From Fimbriimonadales bacterium (lineage in GTDB: Bacteria; Armatimonadota; Fimbriimonadia; Fimbriimonadales; Fimbriimonadaceae), in NCBI GenBank assembly GCA_026392145.1, contig JAPLCS010000229.1, positions 1 through 5,943 on the forward strand: a stretch of DNA of 5,943 nucleotides. The letters are read 5' to 3'. Position 1 is the first letter of the stretch. Every line of letters begins with the position of its first letter. The position numbers and the translations under genes are program-made. This document shows positions 1 through 5,338 of this stretch, piece after piece. Under the pieces are notes generated by a model that was not told the DNA's origin, did no database searches, and saw only the letters and a list, made by a program, of their open reading frames with translations.

Positions 1-353
1 ATCTCTGCCCCTGTATAAGTTCTTGTCGTAATTCCCAAGTTTGAAAGCATTTGGAACCGAGCTCCAGTCGAATCTCGCAGACTTCGTAGGTCAATAACTT
101 CACCCGTAGTGCTAGAGAAAACTGGGACTGAAGTCCCAGTGGACGCAACCAATTCAACCGACTTGATTGTTACCCAAACGTGATCATTACCGTCCATCGA
201 ATCTGATGCGAACAAAGTCAACCCGCTTGAAGAGGAGGCTGTACCGCCACCACCACCGCATGATATGACCGATAGTGTGGTGACAAGTAGCACTACACTG
301 GTCGCGATTCGCCGTACAGACTTACCCAATCTTGATGAAAAGAATCCCTCCAT
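1..353 (-). CDS. DUF4382-like lipoprotein, 5' part (runs off left edge)
   Basis: Open minus-strand frame of 117 codons from ATG at 353, still open at base 1; found by translating the strand directly. Residues 1-31 form a signal peptide: a basic start (R8, K11, R14, R15), a hydrophobic stretch (about 16-30), then the lipobox VISC with C32 as the probable lipidated cysteine, followed by five glycines and a Ser-rich linker. From about residue 43 the pattern LTLFASDSMDG, VWVTIKSVELV, then VIDLRSLRD and a late TYTG resembles the DUF4382 beta-sandwich domain (hydrophobic strands, 'VDLLSL', 'G-YT'), a family of unknown function found in bacterial lipoproteins. The upstream ATG at 374 is out of frame and hits a stop, so 353 is the best start. 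No good ribosome-binding site is seen; GGTGGT lies 11 nt upstream. It lies 56 bp behind the LON-domain gene on the same strand, so cotranscription is possible. The lipoprotein call is firm; the DUF4382 call is from pattern recall. Confidence 0.72.
   Translation of the reverse strand, partial: MEGFFSSRLGKSVRRIATSVVLLVTTLSVISCGGGGGTASSSSGLTLFASDSMDGNDHVWVTIKSVELVASTGTSVPVFSSTTGEVIDLRSLRDSTGARFQMLSNLGITTRTYTGAE
121..140. repeat. Perfect 9-bp inverted repeat inside the lipoprotein gene
   Basis: ACTGGGACT at 121-129 and AGTCCCAGT at 132-140 are exact reverse complements separated by two bases. In mRNA it would fold as a compact hairpin with a loop widened by one or two opened pairs. It lies within coding sequence for the segment STGTSVPV. 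No T-run follows on either strand, so it does not look like an intrinsic terminator. Confidence 0.6.
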
Positions 354-375
354 AGAAGATTCGTACCACCATTTA

Positions 376-401
376 GAATATTATTCAAACCAGCAATTGC
401 T
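376..401. promoter_or_regulatory. Possible promoter/operator region of the lipoprotein gene
   Basis: The 56 bp gap between the LON-domain stop and the lipoprotein start holds two palindromes: a perfect 10-bp AGCAATTGCT at 392-401 and an odd palindrome of GAATA arms around one base at 376-386. The second contains TAATAT on the minus strand (383-378), a good -10 match 24 nt upstream of the ATG, but no -35 at normal spacing is visible. The first palindrome could also fold, with one bulge, into a weak hairpin followed by only three T's, so a weak terminator for the LON gene is an alternative. Regulatory function is inference. Confidence 0.3.
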
Positions 402-409
402 TGGATTTT

Positions 410-1093
410 TCAATTAGGACTTACCCAGTCCTTGAGATCAGTTGAGCTAAGTTTTCGCTCCGACAGTCGGTTTCTATGTAGGAAATGTTCCAAAATCGCG
501 ACAAGTTGCTCCAATCTGTCGCAAGTGTCGGTACTTTCAAGAAGTACTTGCTTTCGAATCAATGGGAGGTCTAGCATGCTTGCAATTGCAAATGATAACT
601 TTTCAGGGTCCTCAGGAAAAACAAAAGAAGCATTGAATTCCGTTGAATCAATGAGTTGCCTCAGCATGGCATCGCTGTAATTTCTTGCAAGATTTGTCAA
701 TTGCTGCATTTCAATGTCAGTTTCTGCCCTCGCACCATCTACAATTGGTTGCACAAAGCCCCTCAAGTAAGGCAAGCTAGCATCGAATTCTCTTATCCTA
801 AAACGCTCAGTGCCTAACACAGTGATATCCATTCGTCCATCAGGAAAATGATACACATCCATGATGCGAACGGCCGTGCCAATTAAGTAGGGTTCCGCTT
901 CGCCTTCAACTTCTTCGCCCGTACGAATCATCACGATTCCAAATGGTTGGTCATTATCTAAACAGAACCGAATCATTTGCCGGTATCTCTGCTCGAAAAT
1001 ATGAAGTTGAACTCGCGAAAATGGAAATAGCACCATGTTAAGAGGGAATAAAGGCAACGAATAAATCTCTTCCTCTTTCATGTCAATAACCAT
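410..1093 (-). CDS. Stand-alone LON substrate-binding (N-terminal) domain protein
   Basis: A 227-residue protein made almost entirely of the LON N-terminal (substrate-binding) domain, with no AAA+ ATPase or Ser-Lys protease domain, so it is not Lon protease itself. The hallmark is at residues 13-41: LPLFPLNMVLFP followed by LHIFEQRYRQMI. Next come the central beta strands (IGTAVRI at 71-77, then DGRMDITVLGTERFRI at 85-100), and an all-helical C-terminal part (about 125-208) with the family's characteristic ASMLDLPLIRKQVLLES stretch (171-187). Such small cytoplasmic proteins are widespread and mostly uncharacterised; a role in binding unfolded or degradation-prone proteins is inferred from the domain only. 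Two in-frame starts are possible, Met1 (1093) and Met5 (1081); the conserved domain begins after both and neither has a clear Shine-Dalgarno sequence. It is divergent from the histidine kinase and upstream of the lipoprotein gene on the same strand. Confidence 0.9.
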   Translation of the reverse strand: MVIDMKEEEIYSLPLFPLNMVLFPFSRVQLHIFEQRYRQMIRFCLDNDQPFGIVMIRTGEEVEGEAEPYLIGTAVRIMDVYHFPDGRMDITVLGTERFRIREFDASLPYLRGFVQPIVDGARAETDIEMQQLTNLARNYSDAMLRQLIDSTEFNASFVFPEDPEKLSFAIASMLDLPLIRKQVLLESTDTCDRLEQLVAILEHFLHRNRLSERKLSSTDLKDWVSPN

Positions 1094-1179
1094 TTATACT
1101 GCAGAAACGGTCATACTAGAGAAGTCATTTTCTGGCGCGCCGTATTATGGTGCCCAAGTAGACGGGGTTTTTAGAAAAA
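1094..1179. promoter_or_regulatory. Divergent promoter region, LON-domain gene / histidine kinase
   Basis: This 86 bp gap must hold the starts for both divergent genes. On the minus strand TAGTAT (1118-1113) is a -10-like hexamer 19 nt from the LON-domain ATG. On the plus strand TATTAT (1143-1148) is a -10-like hexamer 31 nt from the kinase ATG. Convincing -35 boxes are not visible for either. A GGCGCGCC palindrome (1134-1141) lies between them and stands out against the AT-rich surroundings. That a divergent promoter region is here follows from the layout; the individual boxes are weak. Confidence 0.4.
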
Positions 1180-2874
1180 ATGTCTCAGGAAATCAATCGT
1201 ATTCGTGAACTGGAAGACGAAATAATAAGTCTTCGCAGAAGAATCAATGAACTTGAAACCGACAAGAATCTGCCGAGCGGTGCTCGTGCAGAGCAGCCTG
1301 TTGATGTCACCCCCATCGACCAAGCCGATGTAACCCTACGAAGACTTGTCCAGAGAATCGCTATGATTCTTCAAGCGGAAAAAATTTTAATCATGTTCCA
1401 TGACCGAGAGATGGGAGACTTGAAAGGTATTCCACCATCTTTTGGAGTTGAAGATGAAAAACTATCGGCCTTTAAAGTTCGTGCAACTCATGGAGTTTCT
1501 GGGAAAGTTTTTCGAGATGGCGAACCCATTATCTATCACGATATTGAAAGTGAAGCCGAAGCAAAGGAAGAAGCATACGGATTGCTCAGCGTTCAGAACG
1601 GGGTGTGTGTTCCTTTGGTCATTGAAAAGCGTGATGAAGAGAATCGTGTGATTGATAAATCCACGATTGGTGTTCTTCATGCCTTTAATAAACGACACGG
1701 CGAGGACTTCAATGAGGAAGATGTTCGACTACTTGAACGGATGGCAAGAAACGTTGGCTCAATTATTGCCAACCTCCAAATGTATCGAGAAGTTGTTGAA
1801 GAAAAAGAAGAACTTGCTCAAACATTTGAGTCTCTTACCTCCGGTCTGGTACTAATTTCTCCAGAAGAAAGAATTCTTCAGATCAACGCCACAGCTCGTG
1901 CAGTGTTTAATGCACCACAAGACGCACTTGGAAAGGATGTAAGCATTGTTATTAACGATGAGAAAGTGGTTAAAGCCATCCAAAACGCCTTATCCTCAGG
2001 AGACTCTGGCAAGGTTGAAACTCACGTCATTCTTGGAAACAGTGAACGAATTTATGAAATTCAATTCGCAACGGTAAGTGGGCAGGACGGCAAGGGTATT
2101 GGCGTGGTTGCCATTCTGTCAGATGTTACAGAAGTTCGAAACATTGACAGAATGAAATCAAGCTTTGTAGCTATGGCTTCTCATGAACTTCGAACTCCAC
2201 TCACCGCTATTAAAGGATTCTCAAGCACGTTGCTTGAAGGTCTCGATGTTGACATGTACAGCAAAGAAGATCAACGAGAGTTCTTGGGCATTGTGGTGGG
2301 CGAATGCGACCGACTTCGACGACTTATTGATGACCTGCTTAACACAAGCCGGATTGAAGCAGGCGAATCACTTAAGCCGAATTACACTCATGTTGACATT
2401 AGAACCCTACTTGATAAGGTTCAAAAGGTTCAGCAACAAGCAACAACTAAGCACACTGTCAAGTTGGAAGTCGCAAATGAGTTGCCAGACTCTATAGTAG
2501 GTGACGAGGACAAATTGGATCAAATATTGACCAATCTTCTTAACAATGCGATTAAATATGCTCCAAACGGTGGTGATGTCACTATCCATGCAAAGCGAGA
2601 GGGCAATGAGCTAGTCATTGGAGTAAAAGACCAGGGACTAGGAATTCCAAAGGATCACTTGGGCAAGGTGTTCGAAAAGTTCCACCGAGTCAATAACGAG
2701 GACAATCGAAAGATTTACGGCACGGGTCTTGGCTTGTTCTTAGTGAAACACCTTGTCGAAGGAGTTCACATGGGCAAAATCTGGTGCGAGTCGGAAGTAG
2801 GTGTCGGTTCAGACTTCATTTTTAGAATTCCAACAGACTTGGATATTGAAGAAGCTAAGGCAATGACCGATTAA
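1180..2874 (+). CDS. Cytoplasmic GAF-PAS sensor histidine kinase (orphan)
   Basis: A 564-residue histidine kinase without transmembrane segments, so it should sense an intracellular cue and autophosphorylate from ATP before passing phosphate to a response regulator. Layout: a short heptad-like coiled coil (3-28), GAF domain (about 48-200), helical linker (200-215), PAS domain (about 216-320), HisKA dimerisation domain with the H-box SHELRTP and phospho-acceptor His335, then HATPase_c (about 440-552). The ATPase boxes are all present: N-box NLLNNAIKY with Asn456, G1 box DQGLGIP (484-490), F-box FEKFHR (498-503), and G2 box GTGLGL (514-519). It should be an active kinase of the PhoR/VicK-like HisKA type. 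An in-frame TAG at 1159-1161 limits the start; a weak GGGG lies 12 nt upstream of the ATG. No response regulator is adjacent, so partner and signal are unknown. The terminator just downstream makes it probably monocistronic. Arginine is very often encoded by CGA. Confidence 0.95.
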   Translation: MSQEINRIRELEDEIISLRRRINELETDKNLPSGARAEQPVDVTPIDQADVTLRRLVQRIAMILQAEKILIMFHDREMGDLKGIPPSFGVEDEKLSAFKVRATHGVSGKVFRDGEPIIYHDIESEAEAKEEAYGLLSVQNGVCVPLVIEKRDEENRVIDKSTIGVLHAFNKRHGEDFNEEDVRLLERMARNVGSIIANLQMYREVVEEKEELAQTFESLTSGLVLISPEERILQINATARAVFNAPQDALGKDVSIVINDEKVVKAIQNALSSGDSGKVETHVILGNSERIYEIQFATVSGQDGKGIGVVAILSDVTEVRNIDRMKSSFVAMASHELRTPLTAIKGFSSTLLEGLDVDMYSKEDQREFLGIVVGECDRLRRLIDDLLNTSRIEAGESLKPNYTHVDIRTLLDKVQKVQQQATTKHTVKLEVANELPDSIVGDEDKLDQILTNLLNNAIKYAPNGGDVTIHAKREGNELVIGVKDQGLGIPKDHLGKVFEKFHRVNNEDNRKIYGTGLGLFLVKHLVEGVHMGKIWCESEVGVGSDFIFRIPTDLDIEEAKAMTD

Positions 2875-2895
2875 GAAGCAATTCTTTGTACATAT

Positions 2896-2929
2896 GAAGG
2901 CTGGTGACTAATAGTCACCAGCTTTTTTT
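2896..2929 (+). terminator. Strong intrinsic terminator after the histidine kinase
   Basis: GCTGGTGACT (2900-2909) and AGTCACCAGC (2913-2922) form a perfect 10-bp stem around a three-base loop AAT, directly followed by seven T's (2923-2929). The preceding GAAG can pair partly with the T-tract. It sits 25 nt behind the kinase stop codon and separates that gene from the next on the same strand. Confidence 0.93.
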
Positions 2930-2948
2930 ATGCCAGCATAAGACCAAG

Positions 2949-2954
2949 TAGAAT
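2949..2954 (+). promoter_or_regulatory. -10-like hexamer just upstream of the small membrane protein
   Basis: TAGAAT ends 9 nt before the ATG at 2964. If used as a -10 box, transcription would begin within a few bases of the start codon, giving a nearly leaderless mRNA, which fits the absence of a Shine-Dalgarno sequence. The position 17 bp further up (TTTTAT, within the terminator tail) is a poor -35. The upstream terminator argues that a promoter must exist close by. Low-certainty call. Confidence 0.3.
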
Positions 2955-2963
2955 AGCAAAAGC

Positions 2964-3497
2964 ATGAAAAGTAAAATTGCAGTAGCTGGTGCGATTTTTG
3001 GTGGACTCGTACTGTGTTGTTGTGGTGGCTCTGTTTTCTTTATGAGTCGCACAATAAACGAAGTCAAGGATCGAATCAATAAGAGCCGGGAGTTTGCTCA
3101 GGAAGCCATTGCAACCACAGCTAGAACATGGAAAGAAGAGGATTTTGCTGCGTATGCAAGTTCAGAATTTAATACCCCTGAGCGAAAAGCTCAAACCAAA
3201 AAGATGTTCGCGGTTTTTAATCAAAAACTTGGCAAACTGTTAAAGCTAGAACCGATAAAAGATCCCGCTAGACGTGGAATTCGAGCAACAGAAAAAGGAT
3301 TCCAAGTAAGTTTCAAGACCACTGCTGAATTTGAAAAAGGCAAGGGGGAATTTGAGATTACAGTTCAGAGTAAAGGTGAGAATCGAGTAGTTTCTGATAT
3401 CAAGCTGAACTCTCCAGCGCTGTTTGAATTGAGCAAGATGGAAGTCGAAAAGGCTAAAATTCGACTCAAGAACGAAAGTACTTCTAAGAGTAAATAG
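2964..3497 (+). CDS. Small membrane-anchored protein of unknown function
   Basis: A 177-residue protein not assigned to a named family. Residues 5-27 form one hydrophobic segment rich in Gly, Ala and Val, containing three consecutive cysteines (18-20). The residue before the first Cys is Leu, which does not fit a normal lipobox, so a membrane anchor is more likely than a lipoprotein. The remainder is soluble and basic: a helical segment (about 30-90, with ARTWKEEDFAAYASSEF, then KLGKLLKLEP) followed by a strand-rich part (about 105-150, with QVSFKTTAEFEKG and EFEITVQSKG) and a Lys-rich charged tail. The helix-then-beta order with 'F..TAEFEKG' resembles small NTF2-like domains of the DUF4019/DUF3887 type; this is a weak, recall-based impression. 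An in-frame TAG at 2949-2951 excludes a longer start. It is separated from the kinase by a strong terminator and converges with the flagellin gene, ending 87 bp from the flagellin stop. Confidence 0.75.
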   Translation: MKSKIAVAGAIFGGLVLCCCGGSVFFMSRTINEVKDRINKSREFAQEAIATTARTWKEEDFAAYASSEFNTPERKAQTKKMFAVFNQKLGKLLKLEPIKDPARRGIRATEKGFQVSFKTTAEFEKGKGEFEITVQSKGENRVVSDIKLNSPALFELSKMEVEKAKIRLKNESTSKSK

Positions 3498-3514
3498 TCA
3501 ATGCGGCAAATACG

Positions 3515-3548
3515 AAAAGGCCGCCACCCAACGGCAGGTGGCGAGCCT
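3515..3548 (-). terminator. Intrinsic terminator of the flagellin gene
   Basis: Read on the minus strand, CGCCACC (3543-3537) pairs with GGTGGCG (3528-3522) around an 8-base loop. The stem is extended below a single bulged T (3544) by AGGC (3548-3545) pairing with GCCT (3521-3518), giving 11 pairs. The T-tail is short (four T's, 3518-3515, one of them in the stem). On the plus strand the hairpin lacks a downstream T-run but begins 20 nt after the small membrane protein's stop, so it may also protect that mRNA's 3' end. Confidence 0.75.
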
Positions 3549-3554
3549 GAGGTT

Positions 3555-3571
3555 ATTAGCTTGACGCTAAT
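3555..3571 (-). repeat. Small hairpin between flagellin stop and terminator
   Basis: ATTAGC (3555-3560) and GCTAAT (3566-3571) are perfect reverse complements around a five-base loop. It lies 13 nt downstream of the flagellin stop and 6 bp before the terminator stem. With no T-run of its own, it looks like a secondary 3' UTR structure, possibly stabilising the mRNA; that role is inference. Confidence 0.55.
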
Positions 3572-3584
3572 TCTGGAGAGGAGA

Positions 3585-5015
3585 TTATCCTCGGAGGAGC
3601 GAAAGAACTTGCTGTGGAAGCTGATTCGCCTGAGAAAGAATCGAAACGCCAGCCTGTTGAAGAACTTGGAACTTCGTGAATGTAGTCATTTCAGATGCCA
3701 TGTCAACGTCTCGAATTGAGCTTTCAGAAGCCGTCATGTTTTCCTTAGCTGAACTCAAAGATCGGGCATTAGAATCTAGAACGTATCGTGTGAACTGTCC
3801 TACTCGGCCACGTGCTGAAGAAACTTGCTCAATTGCACGGTCAATAACTTGAAGAGCTTGGGTTGCACCTGATGATGATGAGAGGTCAATATTCGCAAGG
3901 CTCATATTTGCAAGTACATCGTTTCCAAGCTGTGCAGAGTTAAGGTTTGGTAGACCGAGCAATGCGGTTTGATTAGCATTTGCACCAATTTGGAACGTAG
4001 CAGTACCAGCGTAAACCCGTCCTACGGCCGTTGTGTTCCCGATACCTGTGTTACCAAGTTCAGTCAATCGAATTGAGTTACCATCATTATCTCGAAGAGT
4101 GAGACCGTCAGAACCATTCTTACCGCCCTGGAAAGCTACCGAAGTGCCGTTAAAGTTTACAGTTGCTGCTGCGTCCACTCCAGCTTGCTGAACTGCGGTT
4201 CCAGCAGGAGTGAGAACACCACTTGGATCTGCAAAGTTGATCTTCGCACTTGTACCAAACATTGTGCTGGCAAGTGAAATTTGGTTAGTAGCAGGATCAA
4301 AGTTCGCCGAAACACCAGTCTGACTGGTCGCACCGTTGATCGAATTGATAACAGTCGTCGCAGCCGTTCCAGTTGGGAAGCTGAACGAAACACCATTAAT
4401 GTTAAACGAACCACCACTCAAGATGTTGCCACTGGTTAACGCAGAAGATGTATAGGATGCTCGCGTAGCAAGAGCGGTCATCGTCATCGTAACTGGAGCA
4501 GAAGTTGTGATAGGCGCACCACCGAACATACCTACGAAGGACATTCCTTGGAGGATCGCAGAGTTTGAAATCTGTGACTGAACCCCTGATGAGCCGTCAA
4601 GTAGTCGCCGAGTACCGAACTGAGTATTTTGCGAAATCCGAGTAATCGAGTTCGCAATGGAGACCATCTGGTCTTGGTTGGCTTGGATCTGTGCCGAGCT
4701 GAGGGTGGCCGTGTTACCAGACTGAATAGCAAGTGCTCGAGCGTCAGACAGAAGCTTGTTGACTTCTGCAAGAGAGGCTTCAGCCGTCTTGGAATAGTTG
4801 ATTGCGTCTTGGTTGTTACGGTTTGCAGCGTCAATTGACAAGATTTGTGATCGGAAAGCTTCCGAAGCGATCAATCCTGATGGGTCATCACCTGCACCAT
4901 TAATTCGGAGACCCGTACTGAGTCGTGTAATCGATTCCTGCAAGTTAGATCCAGAACTATTAAGGTTCCGGTGTGCAACCATTGCAGACATGTTTGTGTT
5001 AATGCGAAATGCCAT
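3585..5015 (-). CDS. Flagellin, filament structural protein
   Basis: A 476-residue flagellin, the subunit polymerised into the flagellar filament after export through the flagellar type III system; no cleavable signal peptide and no cysteine. The N-terminal D0/D1 region (1 to about 145) starts MAFRINTNMSAMVAHRNL and includes STGLRINGAGDDPSGL (33-48) and the NNQDAINYSKTAEASL helix (67-82). The variable middle (about 150-350) is Thr/Ala/Gly/Asn-rich and contains a Flagellin-IN-type motif at about 202-260 (GSFNINGVSFSFP, then TTVINSINGATSQTGVSANFD). The C-terminal D1/D0 (about 375-476) carries the conserved SSIRDVDMASEMTTFTKFQV segment and ends SQANQLPQQVLSLLRG. Both ends are intact, so it should assemble. 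The start is fixed by the conserved N-terminus and an AGAGG five nt upstream. It is likely monocistronic: a terminator lies at the 3' end, and another terminator closes the gene upstream. No chaperone (fliS) or cap (fliD) gene is in the window. The symbol is left blank because fliC, flaA and hag are all used for this role. Confidence 0.97.
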   Translation of the reverse strand: MAFRINTNMSAMVAHRNLNSSGSNLQESITRLSTGLRINGAGDDPSGLIASEAFRSQILSIDAANRNNQDAINYSKTAEASLAEVNKLLSDARALAIQSGNTATLSSAQIQANQDQMVSIANSITRISQNTQFGTRRLLDGSSGVQSQISNSAILQGMSFVGMFGGAPITTSAPVTMTMTALATRASYTSSALTSGNILSGGSFNINGVSFSFPTGTAATTVINSINGATSQTGVSANFDPATNQISLASTMFGTSAKINFADPSGVLTPAGTAVQQAGVDAAATVNFNGTSVAFQGGKNGSDGLTLRDNDGNSIRLTELGNTGIGNTTAVGRVYAGTATFQIGANANQTALLGLPNLNSAQLGNDVLANMSLANIDLSSSSGATQALQVIDRAIEQVSSARGRVGQFTRYVLDSNARSLSSAKENMTASESSIRDVDMASEMTTFTKFQVLQQAGVSILSQANQLPQQVLSLLRG

Positions 5016-5019
5016 TGTA

Positions 5020-5025
5020 ACCTCT
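5020..5025 (-). promoter_or_regulatory. Flagellin ribosome-binding site
   Basis: AGAGGT on the minus strand; its AGAGG core lies five bases from the flagellin ATG at 5015. It is the only clear Shine-Dalgarno sequence among the five gene starts visible in the window, which fits a highly translated structural protein. Confidence 0.75.
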
Positions 5026-5029
5026 GTGA

Positions 5030-5049
5030 ACTGACAACCTTATGTCAGT
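5030..5049 (-). repeat. Hairpin directly upstream of the flagellin ribosome-binding site
   Basis: ACTGACA (minus 5049-5043) and TGTCAGT (5036-5030) form a perfect 7-bp stem around the six-base loop TAAGGT. Its base is only four nt from AGAGGT. If transcribed, it could influence ribosome access or protect the mRNA 5' region. No T-run follows, so it is not a terminator. Confidence 0.6.
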
Positions 5050-5073
5050 GCCGTTAATGAGATTGTTGGCAAC

Positions 5074-5095
5074 ACCCTAGCAACTTCACTAGGGT
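5074..5095 (-). repeat. Inverted repeat in the flagellin leader
   Basis: ACCCTAG (5074-5080) and CTAGGGT (5089-5095) form a perfect 7-bp stem around an 8-base loop. A short odd palindrome, TGTTG around one base and CAACA (5064-5074), abuts it. It may be an mRNA hairpin or a protein-binding operator. Confidence 0.5.
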
Positions 5096-5103
5096 TCGCT
5101 TCC

Positions 5104-5121
5104 ACATTTTTCAAAAAATGT
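5104..5121 (-). repeat. AT-rich 8-bp inverted repeat upstream of flagellin
   Basis: ACATTTTT (5104-5111) and AAAAATGT (5114-5121) are perfect arms around two bases. With so short a centre, a dyad operator is as likely as a hairpin. It lies 89 to 106 bp upstream of the flagellin ATG. Confidence 0.45.
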
Positions 5122-5136
5122 AACCAAGTATTTTTA

Positions 5137-5155
5137 CTAGTTCTTGAAAAACTAG
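5137..5155 (-). repeat. 6-bp inverted repeat upstream of flagellin
   Basis: CTAGTT (5137-5142) and AACTAG (5150-5155) are perfect arms around seven bases, next to T and A tracts. It is 15 bp beyond the preceding dyad, so the two form a close pair. Function unknown. Confidence 0.4.
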
Positions 5156-5276
5156 CAGTTTTCTACGACATTTGAACCTGAAAAGCGATTTTTTAAATTC
5201 TGATTCACTGTAAAACTTTTCTAAAAAAATTTGGAAATTCGAAATTAAAATTACCAATTCCCGTAATAAATTCTGC

Positions 5277-5306
5277 AAAAAAGTGCACGCTTCCCCAGCG
5301 TGCACC
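5277..5306 (-). terminator. Strong intrinsic terminator of the PEP-CTERM gene
   Basis: On the minus strand GTGCACGCT (5305-5297) and AGCGTGCAC (5291-5283) form a perfect 9-bp stem around the loop GGGGA, extended by a G-T wobble at the base and followed by six T's (5282-5277). It lies 25 nt behind the PEP-CTERM stop codon and should insulate the flagellin gene from upstream transcription. Confidence 0.92.
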
Positions 5307-5322
5307 AAGTAAGAACGATTTG

Positions 5323-5338
5323 TTAAGAGCTTAAGAGC
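5323..5338. repeat. Tandem 8-bp duplication at the PEP-CTERM stop codon
   Basis: TTAAGAGC occurs twice head to tail (5323-5330 and 5331-5338). The second copy carries the stop codon and most of the last two Ser codons. It overlaps a 10-bp palindrome AAGAGCTCTT (5333-5342). It looks like a small slippage duplication with no evident role. Confidence 0.5.

Larger units (their letters stand above)
5016..5276 (-). promoter_or_regulatory. Flagellin upstream/leader region, A-tract and hairpin rich
   Basis: This 261 bp gap between the PEP-CTERM terminator and the flagellin ATG must hold the flagellin promoter. I found no convincing sigma-28 (TAAA-N15-GCCGATAA) or sigma-54 (GG-N10-GC) match on the minus strand and no clean -35/-10 pair. 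The distal half (about 5104-5276) is strongly AT-rich with many A/T tracts, for example 5113-5118, 5189-5194 and 5223-5229. The proximal part holds four inverted repeats listed separately. No credible ORF lies here. Confidence 0.6.

Noticed and set aside
245..260. GGT/GGC triplet repeat as a phase-variable tract
   Set aside because: Only five imperfect triplets encoding the Gly linker after the lipobox Cys; a triplet change would not shift the frame, so no on/off switching is expected.
432..680. 82-codon plus-strand reading frame
   Set aside because: Antisense to the LON-domain gene, which has strong family motifs; no domain-like sequence.
2890..2962. Small RNA or riboswitch between the kinase and the small membrane protein
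   Set aside because: The only strong structure is the intrinsic terminator at 2896-2929; just 34 bp remain before the next ATG.
3501..3719. 72-codon plus-strand reading frame after the small membrane protein
   Set aside because: It runs through the flagellin terminator and into the conserved flagellin C-terminus in antisense; the product shows no protein-like pattern.
5016..5105. CsrA-binding leader as in the Bacillus hag gene
   Set aside because: The ribosome-binding site and hairpin loops lack the GGA core; the only GGA nearby is at about 5100-5102 outside any loop.
5111..5308. 65-codon minus-strand frame upstream of flagellin
   Set aside because: It would begin inside the PEP-CTERM terminator stem and reads through AT-rich non-coding DNA, giving a low-complexity Leu/Phe/Lys product without a ribosome-binding site.
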